Notes under the pieces: model-generated
Seen by the model: the letters and a program-made list of their open reading frames with translations, nothing else
Told to the model about the DNA's origin: nothing
The model's database searches: none
Origin: Alcanivorax sp. REN37
GTDB lineage: Bacteria > Pseudomonadota > Gammaproteobacteria > Pseudomonadales > Alcanivoracaceae
Assembly (NCBI RefSeq): GCF_041102775.1
Contig: NZ_JBGCUO010000001.1
Location: 2,232,001-2,296,000, forward strand
Reading direction: 5' to 3'
DNA length: 64,000 nucleotides
Part shown: positions 1 through 8,060 of the stretch, in pieces
How positions within the stretch are numbered: the first letter of the stretch is position 1
Layout of the letters: the number at the start of each line of letters is the position of its first letter
Program-made: the position numbers and the translations under genes

Positions 1-44
1 ACTGCACTCCCTATTGAGGTCGAGGGCAGTGTCGCAATCGAGAC

Positions 45-60
45 TGTCATTCCAGTGACA
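45..60. promoter_or_regulatory. short inverted repeat upstream of the CDGSH gene
   Basis: TGTCA and TGACA arms separated by six bases, ending 25 bases before the ATG at 86. It could be an operator or an RNA hairpin in the leader. Such short dyads occur by chance, so support is weak. Confidence 0.2.
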
Positions 61-85
61 GCTTTGTGACTGTTTGGAGACAGCC

Positions 86-304
86 ATGGCGCAAGTACGC
101 TATCCCCTGCCCACCAAACTCAGCGCCGGCGCCGTGTGTTACTGGTGCCCCGAGTGCCCCGCCGTGACCGCCAGCCCCACCTGCAACCATCCGCAGCAGC
201 AGCGCTACCAAGCCCCACGCCAGCAAATCGTCATCTTTTGCGGCTGCGGCCGCACTACCACGCCACCCTATTGTGACGGCCGCAGCCATCAGCAGTTGGC
301 GTGA
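86..304 (+). CDS. CDGSH iron-sulfur domain protein, double motif with decayed first copy
   Basis: Predicted 72-residue iron-sulfur protein. The C-terminal part reads C-G-C-G-R-T-T-T-P-P-Y-C-D-G-R-S-H, close to the CDGSH consensus (three Cys and one His holding a 2Fe-2S cluster) but with one extra residue (Arg) between CDG and the His. The N-terminal half has a second, weaker copy, W-C-P-E-C followed by S-P-T-C-N-H, in the layout of bacterial tandem CDGSH proteins. The ATG at 86 follows GGAG at 76-79; a TTG at 74 is in frame but leaves no room for a ribosome site. CDGSH proteins are generally linked to redox or iron-sulfur handling; the specific role here is unknown. It stands alone, with no same-strand neighbour for 3.4 kb. 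Confidence 0.75.
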   Translation: MAQVRYPLPTKLSAGAVCYWCPECPAVTASPTCNHPQQQRYQAPRQQIVIFCGCGRTTTPPYCDGRSHQQLA

Positions 305-873
305 ACGGTGGGGATGGCAATCAGAGCCAGCGGCGTGTGTGGATTGGCACTCTCGTCAAAACGGTATTGGCAAAACTGGAAGTGACAATTGCGGCGACGT
401 AGGTAACAGCAGCAGAGCTTTGATGGTGGGCGGTGGAGCGAGAGTCAGAAAAGAAGGTGTGGGCCCTGCGCGATTCCCAAATGAGCTGTGGGCTGTGGGC
501 TGTGAGCTGTGAACCAAACCGCGGGTCTTAACCTGAGCCCTGAGCCCTGAACCCTGAACCCTGAGCACGAAATCTTGCGTAGTCGGTCCAGAGCTGTGAG
601 TTGCACGACCTGAAACCTGCCCCCAACTCTTGAGCGTCAACAGTGAGCGTTGAAGCACGATAAGTGGACGGTAAGAAACGGCCATATGCCTGTGAGGACA
701 ATGCTGCGTCATGCACTGCCCCCCCATCGCACCGCTTTACCTGATACCGAGCAGCGGGTTAGGCGCCCCACCACGGCACCCCACTCCCACTTTTTCCTTT
801 CACAGCACCTCGGCGGTCTTGCCTAGCTCTCAAGCGCACCCAACTCAGCGCCTAGCGGCGGCCGCAACGCCAT
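305..873. other. intergenic region without a convincing gene
   Basis: About 570 bases between the CDGSH gene and the ppc terminator. Reading frames here have poor amino acid composition, no ribosome sites and no recognisable motif. The only structure seen is the block of 7-base repeats at 483-567, with further loose copies (GAGCTGTGAG near 591, TGAGCGT-type words near 630). Confidence 0.6.
483..567. repeat. two arrays of 7-base direct repeats
   Basis: Positions 483-510 hold four copies of G-R-G-C-T-G-T (GAGCTGT, GGGCTGT, GGGCTGT, GAGCTGT). Positions 533-567 hold five copies of C-T-G-A-R-C-C (last copy CTGAGCA). Both have a 7-base period and differ only by purine transitions, as slippage-derived arrays do. 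Confidence 0.8.
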
Positions 874-904
874 AAAAAAGCCGGCTCATAGCGCCGGCTT
901 TTTC
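874..904 (-). terminator. intrinsic terminator of ppc
   Basis: Nine-base stem AAAGCCGGC / GCCGGCTTT with a seven-base loop, flanked by an A run on one side and a T run on the other. It lies 20 bases past the ppc stop and could work in both directions. Confidence 0.85.
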
Positions 905-923
905 CCTCCACCACAGCGGTATC

Positions 924-3590
924 TCAACCGGTGTTACGCATCCCTGCCGCGATGCCGGTGATGGTCACCATCAGCGCGCTTTCCAACTCGCCTGGCGCTT
1001 CCGGTTGCTCGCGCAGCCGCCCCATCAGTTCCGCTTGCAGCAGGTGCAGCGGATCGGTGTAGGGGTTGCGCACCTGGATCGACCATTGCATCACCGCGTT
1101 ATTGGCGAGCAGATCGTCGCGCCCGGTGACCTGTTGCAACGCGGCGATGGTCTGCGCCAGCCGGCCACGCAGGGCGGTGCCCAGCTCGATCAGCGCCGGA
1201 TCACGGGTAAGCCGCTGCTCGTAATACTGCGCCACTACTGGATCGGCCTTCGCCAGCACCATCTCCAGCATGTCCAACAGCGCTTGGAAGAATGGCCACT
1301 GCTCGCGCATGTCCTGCAATACCGGGCTGCGCTCGGCGTCGGCCAGGCTTTCGCTGAGCGCCACGCCGGTGCCGAGCCATGCCGGCAGCATCAACCGCAT
1401 CTGTGTCCAGGCAAACACCCAAGGAATCGCGCGCAAAGTACTGATACCACCGCCGCTGGCACGCCGCGCCGGACGGCTGCCCAACGCCAGACGGGTGAGC
1501 TCCTGCTCTGGAGTCACGGTGCGCAAATAAGTGACCAGCTCTGGGGTATCACGCACCACCTCGCGGTAGGCGGTCAGCGCGGTGCCGGTCAGGCGGCGCA
1601 TTTCCTCACGCCACGCTGGCTGCGGCGCCGGTGGCGGCAGCAGCGTGGCTTCCAAGGTTGCCACTACGTACTGCTCCAGGTTCTGGATCGCCACCTGTGG
1701 TAGCCCGTACTTGAAGCGAATCACCTCGCCCTGCTCGGTGACACGGATGCGGCCATTGATCGAACCCGGCGGCTGCGACAACAGCGCCATCCGTGTGGGC
1801 GAACCGCCACGACTGGCGGAACCGCCGCGGCCGTGGAACAGCGTCAGCGGTACCCCATGTTCCGCAAACAGCGCCGCCAGTTGCTCTTGCGCCCGGTACT
1901 GGGCCCAAGCCGCGGCCAAGAAGCCGGCGTCTTTGGCGGAGTCGGAATAGCCGATCATCACTTCCTGGCCGGCGGCCACCTGGCGCCGGTACCAGGGAAT
2001 TTCAAGCAGCGCGCGCATGGTGGACGGGCCCTGCTCCAAGTCATCGAGGGTTTCGAACAGCGGTACCACGCGCATGAATTGCGCCACCCCGGCTTCCCGT
2101 TGCAGCAGCATCACCGCCAACACATCCGACGGCGCGGTGGCCATGGAGATCACATAGGCGCCCAAGGTTTGCGGCGCTTCGCTGGCGATGACCGCGCAGG
2201 TATCCAGCACTTCCGCCACTTCCGGGGTACACAGCGGACTGGCGCGGAAGCGCTGATCCACCAGCGGCCGGTGGCCGGACAATTCGCTGACCAGGAAACG
2301 CTGGCGCTCCGCTTCGTTCCATTCGGCGTAGCTGCCCAATTCGAGGTAACGGGTGATGGCGTCCAGCGCCGCCGCATGGCGACCGGATTCTTGACGCACA
2401 TCCAAGCGCAGCAGCGAAATGCCGAAGCACGCCAGCCGCCGCAACGTATCGCGCAGGGCGCCGTCCGCCAGCCGGCTCATGCCGCATTCACGCAACGAGC
2501 GTTCCACCAGTAACAGCGGCTGCCGTAGATCGTCGGCGCACTGGATGATGTCACCGGGCGGCGGCTCGCGCCCTTCCAGCAGTGCCTCAATATGGCGGCG
2601 GGTGAGCCGCAAGCGATCGCGCACCTCGCGCAGCACCACTCGGTACGGCTCGTGGCTGGGGCCGGTGACTGCCAGCAGCTCATCACTGGCTTTGTGCATG
2701 GCGAAGTCCGCCAGCAATTCTTCGATGTCGCGCTGGTACAGATCCGCCGCCATCCAACGCGCCAGGCGCAACACTTCGCGGGTCACCGCGGCGGTGACGT
2801 TGGGGTTGCCGTCACGGTCACCGCCCATCCACGAGGCAAAGCGGATCGGCATCGCGGTAATATCCAGCGCACCGCCCAGCAGGCGCTCGGCCACCGCATC
2901 CACTTCCCGCAAGAACGCCGGCACCGCTTGCCACAGCGACTGCTCCAGCGTCACGAAGCCCCATTTGGCTTCGTCCACCGGCGTCGGCCGCTGGCGGCGA
3001 ATCTCATCGGTGCACCAGGCCGACAGGATGCGGTTCTCCAGCGCTTGGCGCCGCTGACGCCGCTCTTCATCACTGAGGTCGGTGCGATCCAGCGCCGCCA
3101 GCTGCTTGGCCATGCGGTCGTATTTGCGAATCAGTGTTCGCCGCGACACTTCAGTGGGATGGGCAGTGAGCACCAGCTCGATCGACAGCTGCTGCAGGGT
3201 GTCACGCACCGTGGCCACATCGAGGCCGCTATCCAGCAAGCGCTGCACCAGCTCGCCCAGCGGCCGCGCGCCACCGGCGTCCGCTTCATAGTCCTGGTGC
3301 TGGCGCCGCAGCCGCACCCGGTGCTGCTGCTCGGCCAAGTTGGCGAGGTTAAGGAACTGACTGAAGGCACGCGCCACCACACCCAGCTGGCGATCATCCA
3401 GCGCCGCCAACAGCGGCTTCAGACGGCCAATGTCGACGTTACCCGCAGCGCGCGCTTTCACCGCCGCCTGACGGATACGCTCGACCCGCTCAAATACCGC
3501 TTCGCCTTCTTGGTCCTTCAGCGTTCGGCCGAGCATGTCACCCAGCAGACGCACATTGTCCCGCAGCGGGGCATGGAGATTTTCGGTCAC
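924..3590 (-). CDS. ppc: phosphoenolpyruvate carboxylase
   Basis: Cytosolic enzyme joining bicarbonate to phosphoenolpyruvate to give oxaloacetate, which refills the TCA cycle. The 888-residue length matches bacterial PEPC (E. coli 883). Family signatures are intact: LTAHPTE with catalytic His144, MGGDRDGNPNV near 255, GYSDSAKDAG near 545, the glycine-rich FHGRGGSASRGG near 583, and a C-terminus ending in N-T-G, typical because the terminal residues sit near the active site. The start is GTG at 3590 with AGGAG six bases upstream. It is a single-gene unit closed by the hairpin at 874-904. Most bacterial PEPCs are allosterically controlled by acetyl-CoA and aspartate; nothing in the sequence contradicts that. 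Confidence 0.97.
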   Translation of the reverse strand: MTENLHAPLRDNVRLLGDMLGRTLKDQEGEAVFERVERIRQAAVKARAAGNVDIGRLKPLLAALDDRQLGVVARAFSQFLNLANLAEQQHRVRLRRQHQDYEADAGGARPLGELVQRLLDSGLDVATVRDTLQQLSIELVLTAHPTEVSRRTLIRKYDRMAKQLAALDRTDLSDEERRQRRQALENRILSAWCTDEIRRQRPTPVDEAKWGFVTLEQSLWQAVPAFLREVDAVAERLLGGALDITAMPIRFASWMGGDRDGNPNVTAAVTREVLRLARWMAADLYQRDIEELLADFAMHKASDELLAVTGPSHEPYRVVLREVRDRLRLTRRHIEALLEGREPPPGDIIQCADDLRQPLLLVERSLRECGMSRLADGALRDTLRRLACFGISLLRLDVRQESGRHAAALDAITRYLELGSYAEWNEAERQRFLVSELSGHRPLVDQRFRASPLCTPEVAEVLDTCAVIASEAPQTLGAYVISMATAPSDVLAVMLLQREAGVAQFMRVVPLFETLDDLEQGPSTMRALLEIPWYRRQVAAGQEVMIGYSDSAKDAGFLAAAWAQYRAQEQLAALFAEHGVPLTLFHGRGGSASRGGSPTRMALLSQPPGSINGRIRVTEQGEVIRFKYGLPQVAIQNLEQYVVATLEATLLPPPAPQPAWREEMRRLTGTALTAYREVVRDTPELVTYLRTVTPEQELTRLALGSRPARRASGGGISTLRAIPWVFAWTQMRLMLPAWLGTGVALSESLADAERSPVLQDMREQWPFFQALLDMLEMVLAKADPVVAQYYEQRLTRDPALIELGTALRGRLAQTIAALQQVTGRDDLLANNAVMQWSIQVRNPYTDPLHLLQAELMGRLREQPEAPGELESALMVTITGIAAGMRNTG

Positions 3591-3742
3591 AGACTGCTCC
3601 TGATGTGAACCTGGCGGGCGACCAGCTCTGCCCGCGCGAACCGAAACACCTTAGCAAAGCACCGTCACCGGCACATTACGCGCGACGGGTCTTTTATCTG
3701 TACAAATGTTACCGCACCATAGGCGGTCGACTGATAAGTGGG

Positions 3743-4696
3743 ATGGCCATGCTGAAACCCGTCACCCTGACCTCCGAGCGCGGTCTGAGCGTGTTGCTGT
3801 TTGCAGCGCGATTGATTTTCGCGGTGCTGGCAAGTTTTTACTTCCATGCGGAATCGTCAAACGAGTTCAACCTGCACACCTTTGTGTTCGTCACCGCGCT
3901 GGTGGTGTACCTGCTGCTGCAATTGACGTTGCTGCTGCGGCCGCTGCCTGGCGGCTTGGTGCTGTCGTTGGGGCTCGACCTGATCACCGCCTGCGCGCTG
4001 CTGTGGTTTGATCCCACTGAACCGCCGCCAGTGATCGCGGTGATGTTTGCCCTGCCGATGCTAGCCAGTGTGCTGCTACCGCCGCTGCGGGCGATCCTGA
4101 TCCTCGGCATTACCGTGATACTGGTGGGCACGATCTTGGTGCTGCGCGGCGAACCGGGTGGCTCGCTGACGCCGGCGACGCTGTTCCTGTCATTCACCAT
4201 GCTCGCCTGTGCCGCGTCCCACAGTCTGCTGCTGCTGCGCAATCACGTCATCAGCCAACACAACGAGGCGGCGCTGTGGCAAGACCCGGACACCGGTCTG
4301 CTGAGCCGGCCAGCGCTGTCCCACACCGGCGGCTGGCTACTGCCGCTGCATGAGCGCCTGTCGAGCCCGCTGACGGCAGTGCTGCTGCGCCCACAAACCA
4401 GTGCTGACCTGGCGCTGCTGGCACAGAGCGTGTCCGGCCGCTTGCGTCGCAGCGACATCGGTGCCCGCGCTGATGCCGACAGCCTGGTGATCTTGCTGCC
4501 GGACACGCCGCGCGCCCAAGCCGAAATCGTGCTTGCCGCGCTGCGCGACATCGCTCCTGCGTTCACGGCAGTGATGGCGGACGTACCCCGGGAAACCAGT
4601 CTTGATTTGGTGATCGACCACCTGCTGGTGACGCTGTCGCGTTCACCCAGCGGGCAGGACATCCCGCTGCTGCACGCGCCGGCGCTGCGCGTGTGA
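3743..4696 (+). CDS. six-helix membrane protein with degenerate GGDEF-like domain
   Basis: About 317 residues. Residues 1-170 hold about six hydrophobic helices resembling the membrane part of sensor kinases and MASE-type diguanylate cyclases. The rest follows the GGDEF fold outline: DPDTGLLSRPAL near 181 matches the usual D-x-L-T-G-L-x-N-R-R entry motif, and SDIGARADADSLVILLP near 237 sits where S-D-x-x-A-R-x-G-G-D-E-F should be. The signature is replaced by D-A-D-S-L (244-248), so c-di-GMP synthesis is unlikely; a sensing or scaffold role is possible. Two starts are plausible, ATG 3743 and ATG 3749, neither with a strong ribosome site. It is convergent with the FAD monooxygenase gene. Confidence 0.75.
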   Translation: MAMLKPVTLTSERGLSVLLFAARLIFAVLASFYFHAESSNEFNLHTFVFVTALVVYLLLQLTLLLRPLPGGLVLSLGLDLITACALLWFDPTEPPPVIAVMFALPMLASVLLPPLRAILILGITVILVGTILVLRGEPGGSLTPATLFLSFTMLACAASHSLLLLRNHVISQHNEAALWQDPDTGLLSRPALSHTGGWLLPLHERLSSPLTAVLLRPQTSADLALLAQSVSGRLRRSDIGARADADSLVILLPDTPRAQAEIVLAALRDIAPAFTAVMADVPRETSLDLVIDHLLVTLSRSPSGQDIPLLHAPALRV

Positions 4697-4702
4697 GGCA
4701 CT

Positions 4703-4722
4703 GCCGGGCCGCTCGGCCCGGC
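4703..4722. terminator. GC-rich hairpin between convergent genes
   Basis: Perfect eight-base stem GCCGGGCC / GGCCCGGC with a four-base loop, right between the stops of the GGDEF-like gene and the monooxygenase gene. It lacks a T run, so termination may be inefficient or Rho-assisted. Confidence 0.45.
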
Positions 4723-6390
4723 TCAATCGCGCTGCCACAGCCGCGCCAACCACAGCAGCAGTTGATCGCTGTCGGTGAGCGGCGCGCGAAAGCCTAGATG
4801 CCCGTCCGGGCGCATCAACCACAACTGTCCCTGCTCACCGTACTGGCGCAACCAGTGACCGTGCGTGTCTTGCCAGCACTGCACATCGGACGTGGTGAGA
4901 TCATTGAGCGCTGCCGGCCAGCGGCCGCTTACCACGCAATGCAGTCGCAACTGGGCGCTGGCGCTTTCCACCAACCGGCTCACCAGTGCGTAAAGCGTGA
5001 GGAAATCAGGATGGTCCGGTTGCTGCGGCAACTGAATCACCAAATGCCAACGCGGATCCAATAACCAGCGATGCAGCGCGTCCTCGCCGCTATGGCGAGC
5101 GCGTACCAGCAGCGCATCCGGCATCCGGTCGCCCGGTTTCGGGCCGGGCCGCTGGTTGCCGCGGCCGCTGACTTGCGGCGACTGGCGGTAATGCACATCC
5201 AGCTGGCTGGCGCGGCGCAACAGCCGCCGTGCCAACGCTGGCTGCCGCGACAACCAGCGCAGCGTCAGCTCGCGCCCCTGCCGTACCCAGGCTGCACGGG
5301 AAAACGAGCCGCGTGACAGCAGGTCCACCTGCTGCAGCATCTGCGCCGCCACCGGCCGCCGCTCCTGTTCGTAACTGTCCAGCAAACGGCCGCCGCCCCA
5401 ACCTTGCAGGTAGTGACCAAGCTTCCAGGCCAAGTTGAACGCATCGGCAATGCCAGTGTTCATGCCCTGAGCACCGAGCGGACTTTGGATGTGGCAGGCA
5501 TCACCGGCGAGGAACACCCGGTTAAGGCGGTAACGCCCGGCCAAGCGGCGGTGAATCGAAAAGCGGCTGACCCAATGCACTGCGTCGATTCGCGCCGCCG
5601 GCATATAGCGCTCTAGGCGCTGCTGGATCGGCATCGCGTCGGTCACTGGCGACAGGTCTTCGTCATCGGCGAGATTAATGATCAGCCGCCAGCGATCCGG
5701 CATCGGGATGGCAATCAACGCGCCCTCGGCGCGTAGAAACCCATGGGTGCAGCTCGGCGACAGCGGCCAATCCAGCGCCACATCGGCCAGCAGAAAATGG
5801 TCGGCATAGCGCACGCCGTCAAAACTGATGCCAGCCTGCTGGCGCACTTGCGAGCCGGCGCCGTCACAGCCCACCAGCACACTGGCCAGGCAGCGGCGCT
5901 CGCCATTCTCGTCGCGCAGTAACGCCACCACATGGTCCGCCTGTTGCTGGAAGCCCGTCAGTTCGACACCGCGTTCCAACACCCCGCCGAGGGCCAGAAA
6001 CCGCTCGGCGAGCAGTTCTTCCACGGTCGCCTGCGGGCAACTGAGCACCTGCGGATAGGGCGCATCCAGCGCATCTAGATCAAGCCGGAACAGATGGCCG
6101 CGCTCGCCGTACACATTCACCGCCTGCAGACCCAGGCTGCGCTCACGCACCGCATCGAGTACCCCCAGCGCCGCTAGCAACTCTTGGGTGCGTGCATGCA
6201 AGCCCAGCGCCCGCGACCACGGCAGCGGAGCCGGCAGACGCTCAATGATGCGGCAGGCCACGCCCTGCTGGCGCAGACGAATCCCTAGCGTGAGACCAGT
6301 GGGGCCTGCACCCACGATCAGCACCTCTGGCACCGGCGCCAAACCCGGCGCCGTGTGCTCATCCTGTTCTGCCTGCCATGGCCAGCGCAT
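4723..6390 (-). CDS. FAD-dependent aromatic-ring hydroxylase-type monooxygenase
   Basis: About 555 residues of the class A flavoprotein monooxygenase family (PHBH fold; phenol hydroxylase and MhpA relatives). Seen: the dinucleotide fold VLIVGAGPTGLTL near residue 24, the D-G motif GCDGAGSQVR near 175, and the GD motif VFLAGDACHIQSPLGAQGMN near 300 that binds FAD ribityl and gates the substrate. Residues after about 430 resemble the thioredoxin-like tail of phenol-hydroxylase relatives. The family uses NAD(P)H and O2 to hydroxylate aromatic or polyketide substrates; the substrate is not deducible. Start ATG 6390 has AGGAGG just upstream, preferred over in-frame starts further up. It is divergent from dinB, with 79 bases between starts. 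Confidence 0.85.
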   Translation of the reverse strand: MRWPWQAEQDEHTAPGLAPVPEVLIVGAGPTGLTLGIRLRQQGVACRIIERLPAPLPWSRALGLHARTQELLAALGVLDAVRERSLGLQAVNVYGERGHLFRLDLDALDAPYPQVLSCPQATVEELLAERFLALGGVLERGVELTGFQQQADHVVALLRDENGERRCLASVLVGCDGAGSQVRQQAGISFDGVRYADHFLLADVALDWPLSPSCTHGFLRAEGALIAIPMPDRWRLIINLADDEDLSPVTDAMPIQQRLERYMPAARIDAVHWVSRFSIHRRLAGRYRLNRVFLAGDACHIQSPLGAQGMNTGIADAFNLAWKLGHYLQGWGGGRLLDSYEQERRPVAAQMLQQVDLLSRGSFSRAAWVRQGRELTLRWLSRQPALARRLLRRASQLDVHYRQSPQVSGRGNQRPGPKPGDRMPDALLVRARHSGEDALHRWLLDPRWHLVIQLPQQPDHPDFLTLYALVSRLVESASAQLRLHCVVSGRWPAALNDLTTSDVQCWQDTHGHWLRQYGEQGQLWLMRPDGHLGFRAPLTDSDQLLLWLARLWQRD

Positions 6391-6469
6391 GGTGCCTCCT
6401 GCTACTGCGCCCAACGGCGCGGGAGCAGGTATCATACGCCAACCCCCACCATCCTCTGGCATCAGTGTC

Positions 6470-7573
6470 ATGGACGCCCCACTGCGCAAGATCATTCACG
6501 TCGACTGCGACTGTTTTTACGCCGCTGTGGAGATGCGTGACGACCCGCGCCTGCGTGGCCGGCCGCTGGCGGTGGGTGGCGATCCCCAACGTCGTGGCGT
6601 GATCGCCACCTGCAATTACGAAGCGCGCGAGTTCGGCGTGCGCAGCGCCATGGCCTCGGCCCACGCCCTGCGGCTGTGCCCAGAACTGGTGATCCTGCCA
6701 CCGCAGTTCGACAAATACCGGCGTGTTTCCAGTGCTATTCAAGCGCTGTTCCGCCGCTATACCGCGCTGATCGAACCGCTGTCGCTGGACGAAGCGTTCC
6801 TCGATGTCACCGACAGCGAGCAACTGCAGAACAGCGCCACGCGCATTGCCGAAGCCATCCGCCAAAGCGTGCGCCAAGACATCGGCATCACGGTGTCAGC
6901 CGGCGTGGCGCCGAACAAATTCCTCGCCAAGATTGCCAGCGACTGGAACAAACCCGATGGCCTAACGGTGATCCGCCCAGACCAGGTGGACGCCTTTGTT
7001 GCCGCCCTGCCGGTGAAGAAGCTGCACGGGGTGGGCCGCGTCACCGCCGCAAAATTGGCGGCGCTGGGCATCGACACCTGTGCCGATCTGCGCGGCTACA
7101 GCCGGCTGGCGCTGGCGCAGCATTTCGGCAGTTTCGGTGAGCGGCTCTACCATCTGGCCCGCGGCGAAGACGACCGCCCAGTGCAGGCCAACCGGCGCCG
7201 CAAATCCGTCAGCGTGGAAGAAACTTACACCCAGGATCTACCCGACCTGCCCGCGTGGCAGGCACAACTGCCGGAGTTGCTGGAACGGCTGCGCACGCGC
7301 ATGGCGCGGCTGGATGCCGACTACCTGGTGCAGGGGCTGACCGCCAAGGTGCGTTACAGCGACTTCTCGATCGCCACCTGCGACAGCGGTGGTGACAGCC
7401 TGGAGCCGACGCAGTTTGCGGCCCTGCTTGACCTGCTGTGGGAACGGCGCGCCGGCCCGGCACGGTTAATCGGTATCGGGGTGCGGCTGCGCGATCTGGC
7501 GGCACGCCAGCAGCCAGACCTGTTCGAGGAAGAACGCCTAGCGGCGCTGCGCCAGCAGCGTCAGACGTTGTGA
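6470..7573 (+). CDS. dinB: DNA polymerase IV (Y-family translesion polymerase)
   Basis: Error-prone polymerase that copies past damaged bases, without proofreading. The 367-residue length is normal (E. coli 351). Catalytic acidic residues are present: HVDCDCFYAAVE with Asp12 near the N-terminus and SLDEAFLDVT with Asp107-Glu108. GVAPNKFLAKIASDWNKPDG and the helix-hairpin-helix stretch KKLHGVGRVTAAKL follow, then the little-finger domain. The C-terminus DLFEEERL resembles a beta-clamp-binding segment (Q-x-x-L-F-like, here QQPDLF). Start ATG 6470 has only a weak ribosome site. I looked for a LexA box (CTG-N10-CAG) in the 80 bases shared with the divergent gene and did not find a good one. Confidence 0.95.
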   Translation: MDAPLRKIIHVDCDCFYAAVEMRDDPRLRGRPLAVGGDPQRRGVIATCNYEAREFGVRSAMASAHALRLCPELVILPPQFDKYRRVSSAIQALFRRYTALIEPLSLDEAFLDVTDSEQLQNSATRIAEAIRQSVRQDIGITVSAGVAPNKFLAKIASDWNKPDGLTVIRPDQVDAFVAALPVKKLHGVGRVTAAKLAALGIDTCADLRGYSRLALAQHFGSFGERLYHLARGEDDRPVQANRRRKSVSVEETYTQDLPDLPAWQAQLPELLERLRTRMARLDADYLVQGLTAKVRYSDFSIATCDSGGDSLEPTQFAALLDLLWERRAGPARLIGIGVRLRDLAARQQPDLFEEERLAALRQQRQTL

Positions 7574-7583
7574 ACGGCAGGCA

Positions 7584-7615
7584 CAAAAAAAGCCGGCACA
7601 AGGCCGGCTTTTTTC
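7584..7615. terminator. bidirectional intrinsic terminator after dinB
   Basis: A run, stem AAGCCGGC / GCCGGCTT with a short ACAAG-type loop, then a T run. It lies 10 bases after the dinB stop and 15 before the stop of the convergent 79-residue gene, so it can serve both. Confidence 0.85.
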
Positions 7616-7630
7616 ATTGATGTGCCCGGA

Positions 7631-7870
7631 TCAGGCGTGCAGGCAAGCGCTCTCGGCGCTACCGGCGGCGGCCATCCACTCTTCGAAGTGTTCCGGCAGT
7701 AGCGACTCCATGATCTCAGTGCCACGCACCCGCACCGGCTCAATCTGGCCACGCAGGTAGTCTTTCAGCACGTTGGCACACTCAACGCAGTGGCTGAATT
7801 GCACCTGGCCCGGCTCCTGCTGGGCAGCCTGAACCGCACGATCCAGTTCGTTGAGGTATTTGAGCAGCAT
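7631..7870 (-). CDS. small conserved-looking protein of unknown function (79 aa)
   Basis: Not recognised. It is mostly helical and acidic, with an F-S-H-C-V-E-C motif (Cys28 and Cys31, His27) that could bind a metal or form a disulfide, and a third Cys near the C-terminus (ACLHA). No signal peptide or membrane segment. Start ATG 7870 has GGAG nine bases upstream. The upstream region holds two inverted repeats (7900-7928 and 7989-8004), suggesting regulated expression. It could be a small metal- or redox-responsive protein, but the sequence does not show this. Confidence 0.7.
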   Translation of the reverse strand: MLLKYLNELDRAVQAAQQEPGQVQFSHCVECANVLKDYLRGQIEPVRVRGTEIMESLLPEHFEEWMAAAGSAESACLHA

Positions 7871-7899
7871 GGCGGTGACTCCTACCGTTGGTGTGTCCG

Positions 7900-7928
7900 A
7901 TCTGAGAGTGACCCTAACAGTCTCAGAT
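7900..7928. promoter_or_regulatory. inverted repeat upstream of the 79-residue gene
   Basis: Perfect eight-base arms ATCTGAGA (7900-7907) and TCTCAGAT (7921-7928) with a 13-base spacer, 30 bases before the ATG at 7870 on the minus strand. There is no T run after it, so an operator is likelier than a terminator. Confidence 0.5.
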
Positions 7929-7988
7929 GACATCCATAAGTGGCGCGCCGCGAAAGTTTGTGTCGAGATATTACTGCGTCGGAAACAT

Positions 7989-8004
7989 ACGTACCTTGGT
8001 ACGT
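7989..8004. promoter_or_regulatory. palindrome ACGTACC-TT-GGTACGT
   Basis: Seven-base arms with a two-base centre, about 120 bases upstream of the 79-residue gene and 57 past the stop of the MBL-fold gene. It has the size and symmetry of a dimeric regulator site. Function is inferred from symmetry only. Confidence 0.4.
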
Positions 8005-8060
8005 CGACGCCACCAAAACGGCCACTGCCATGCAGTGACCGTACGGTGCCAGAGGCGGAT

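Noticed and set aside
356-727. 123-residue minus-strand frame over the heptamer repeats
   Set aside because: Composition follows the repeats, there is no ribosome site and no motif.
6391-6469. LexA box for dinB
   Set aside because: No CTG-N10-CAG pattern of acceptable quality was found between the divergent starts.
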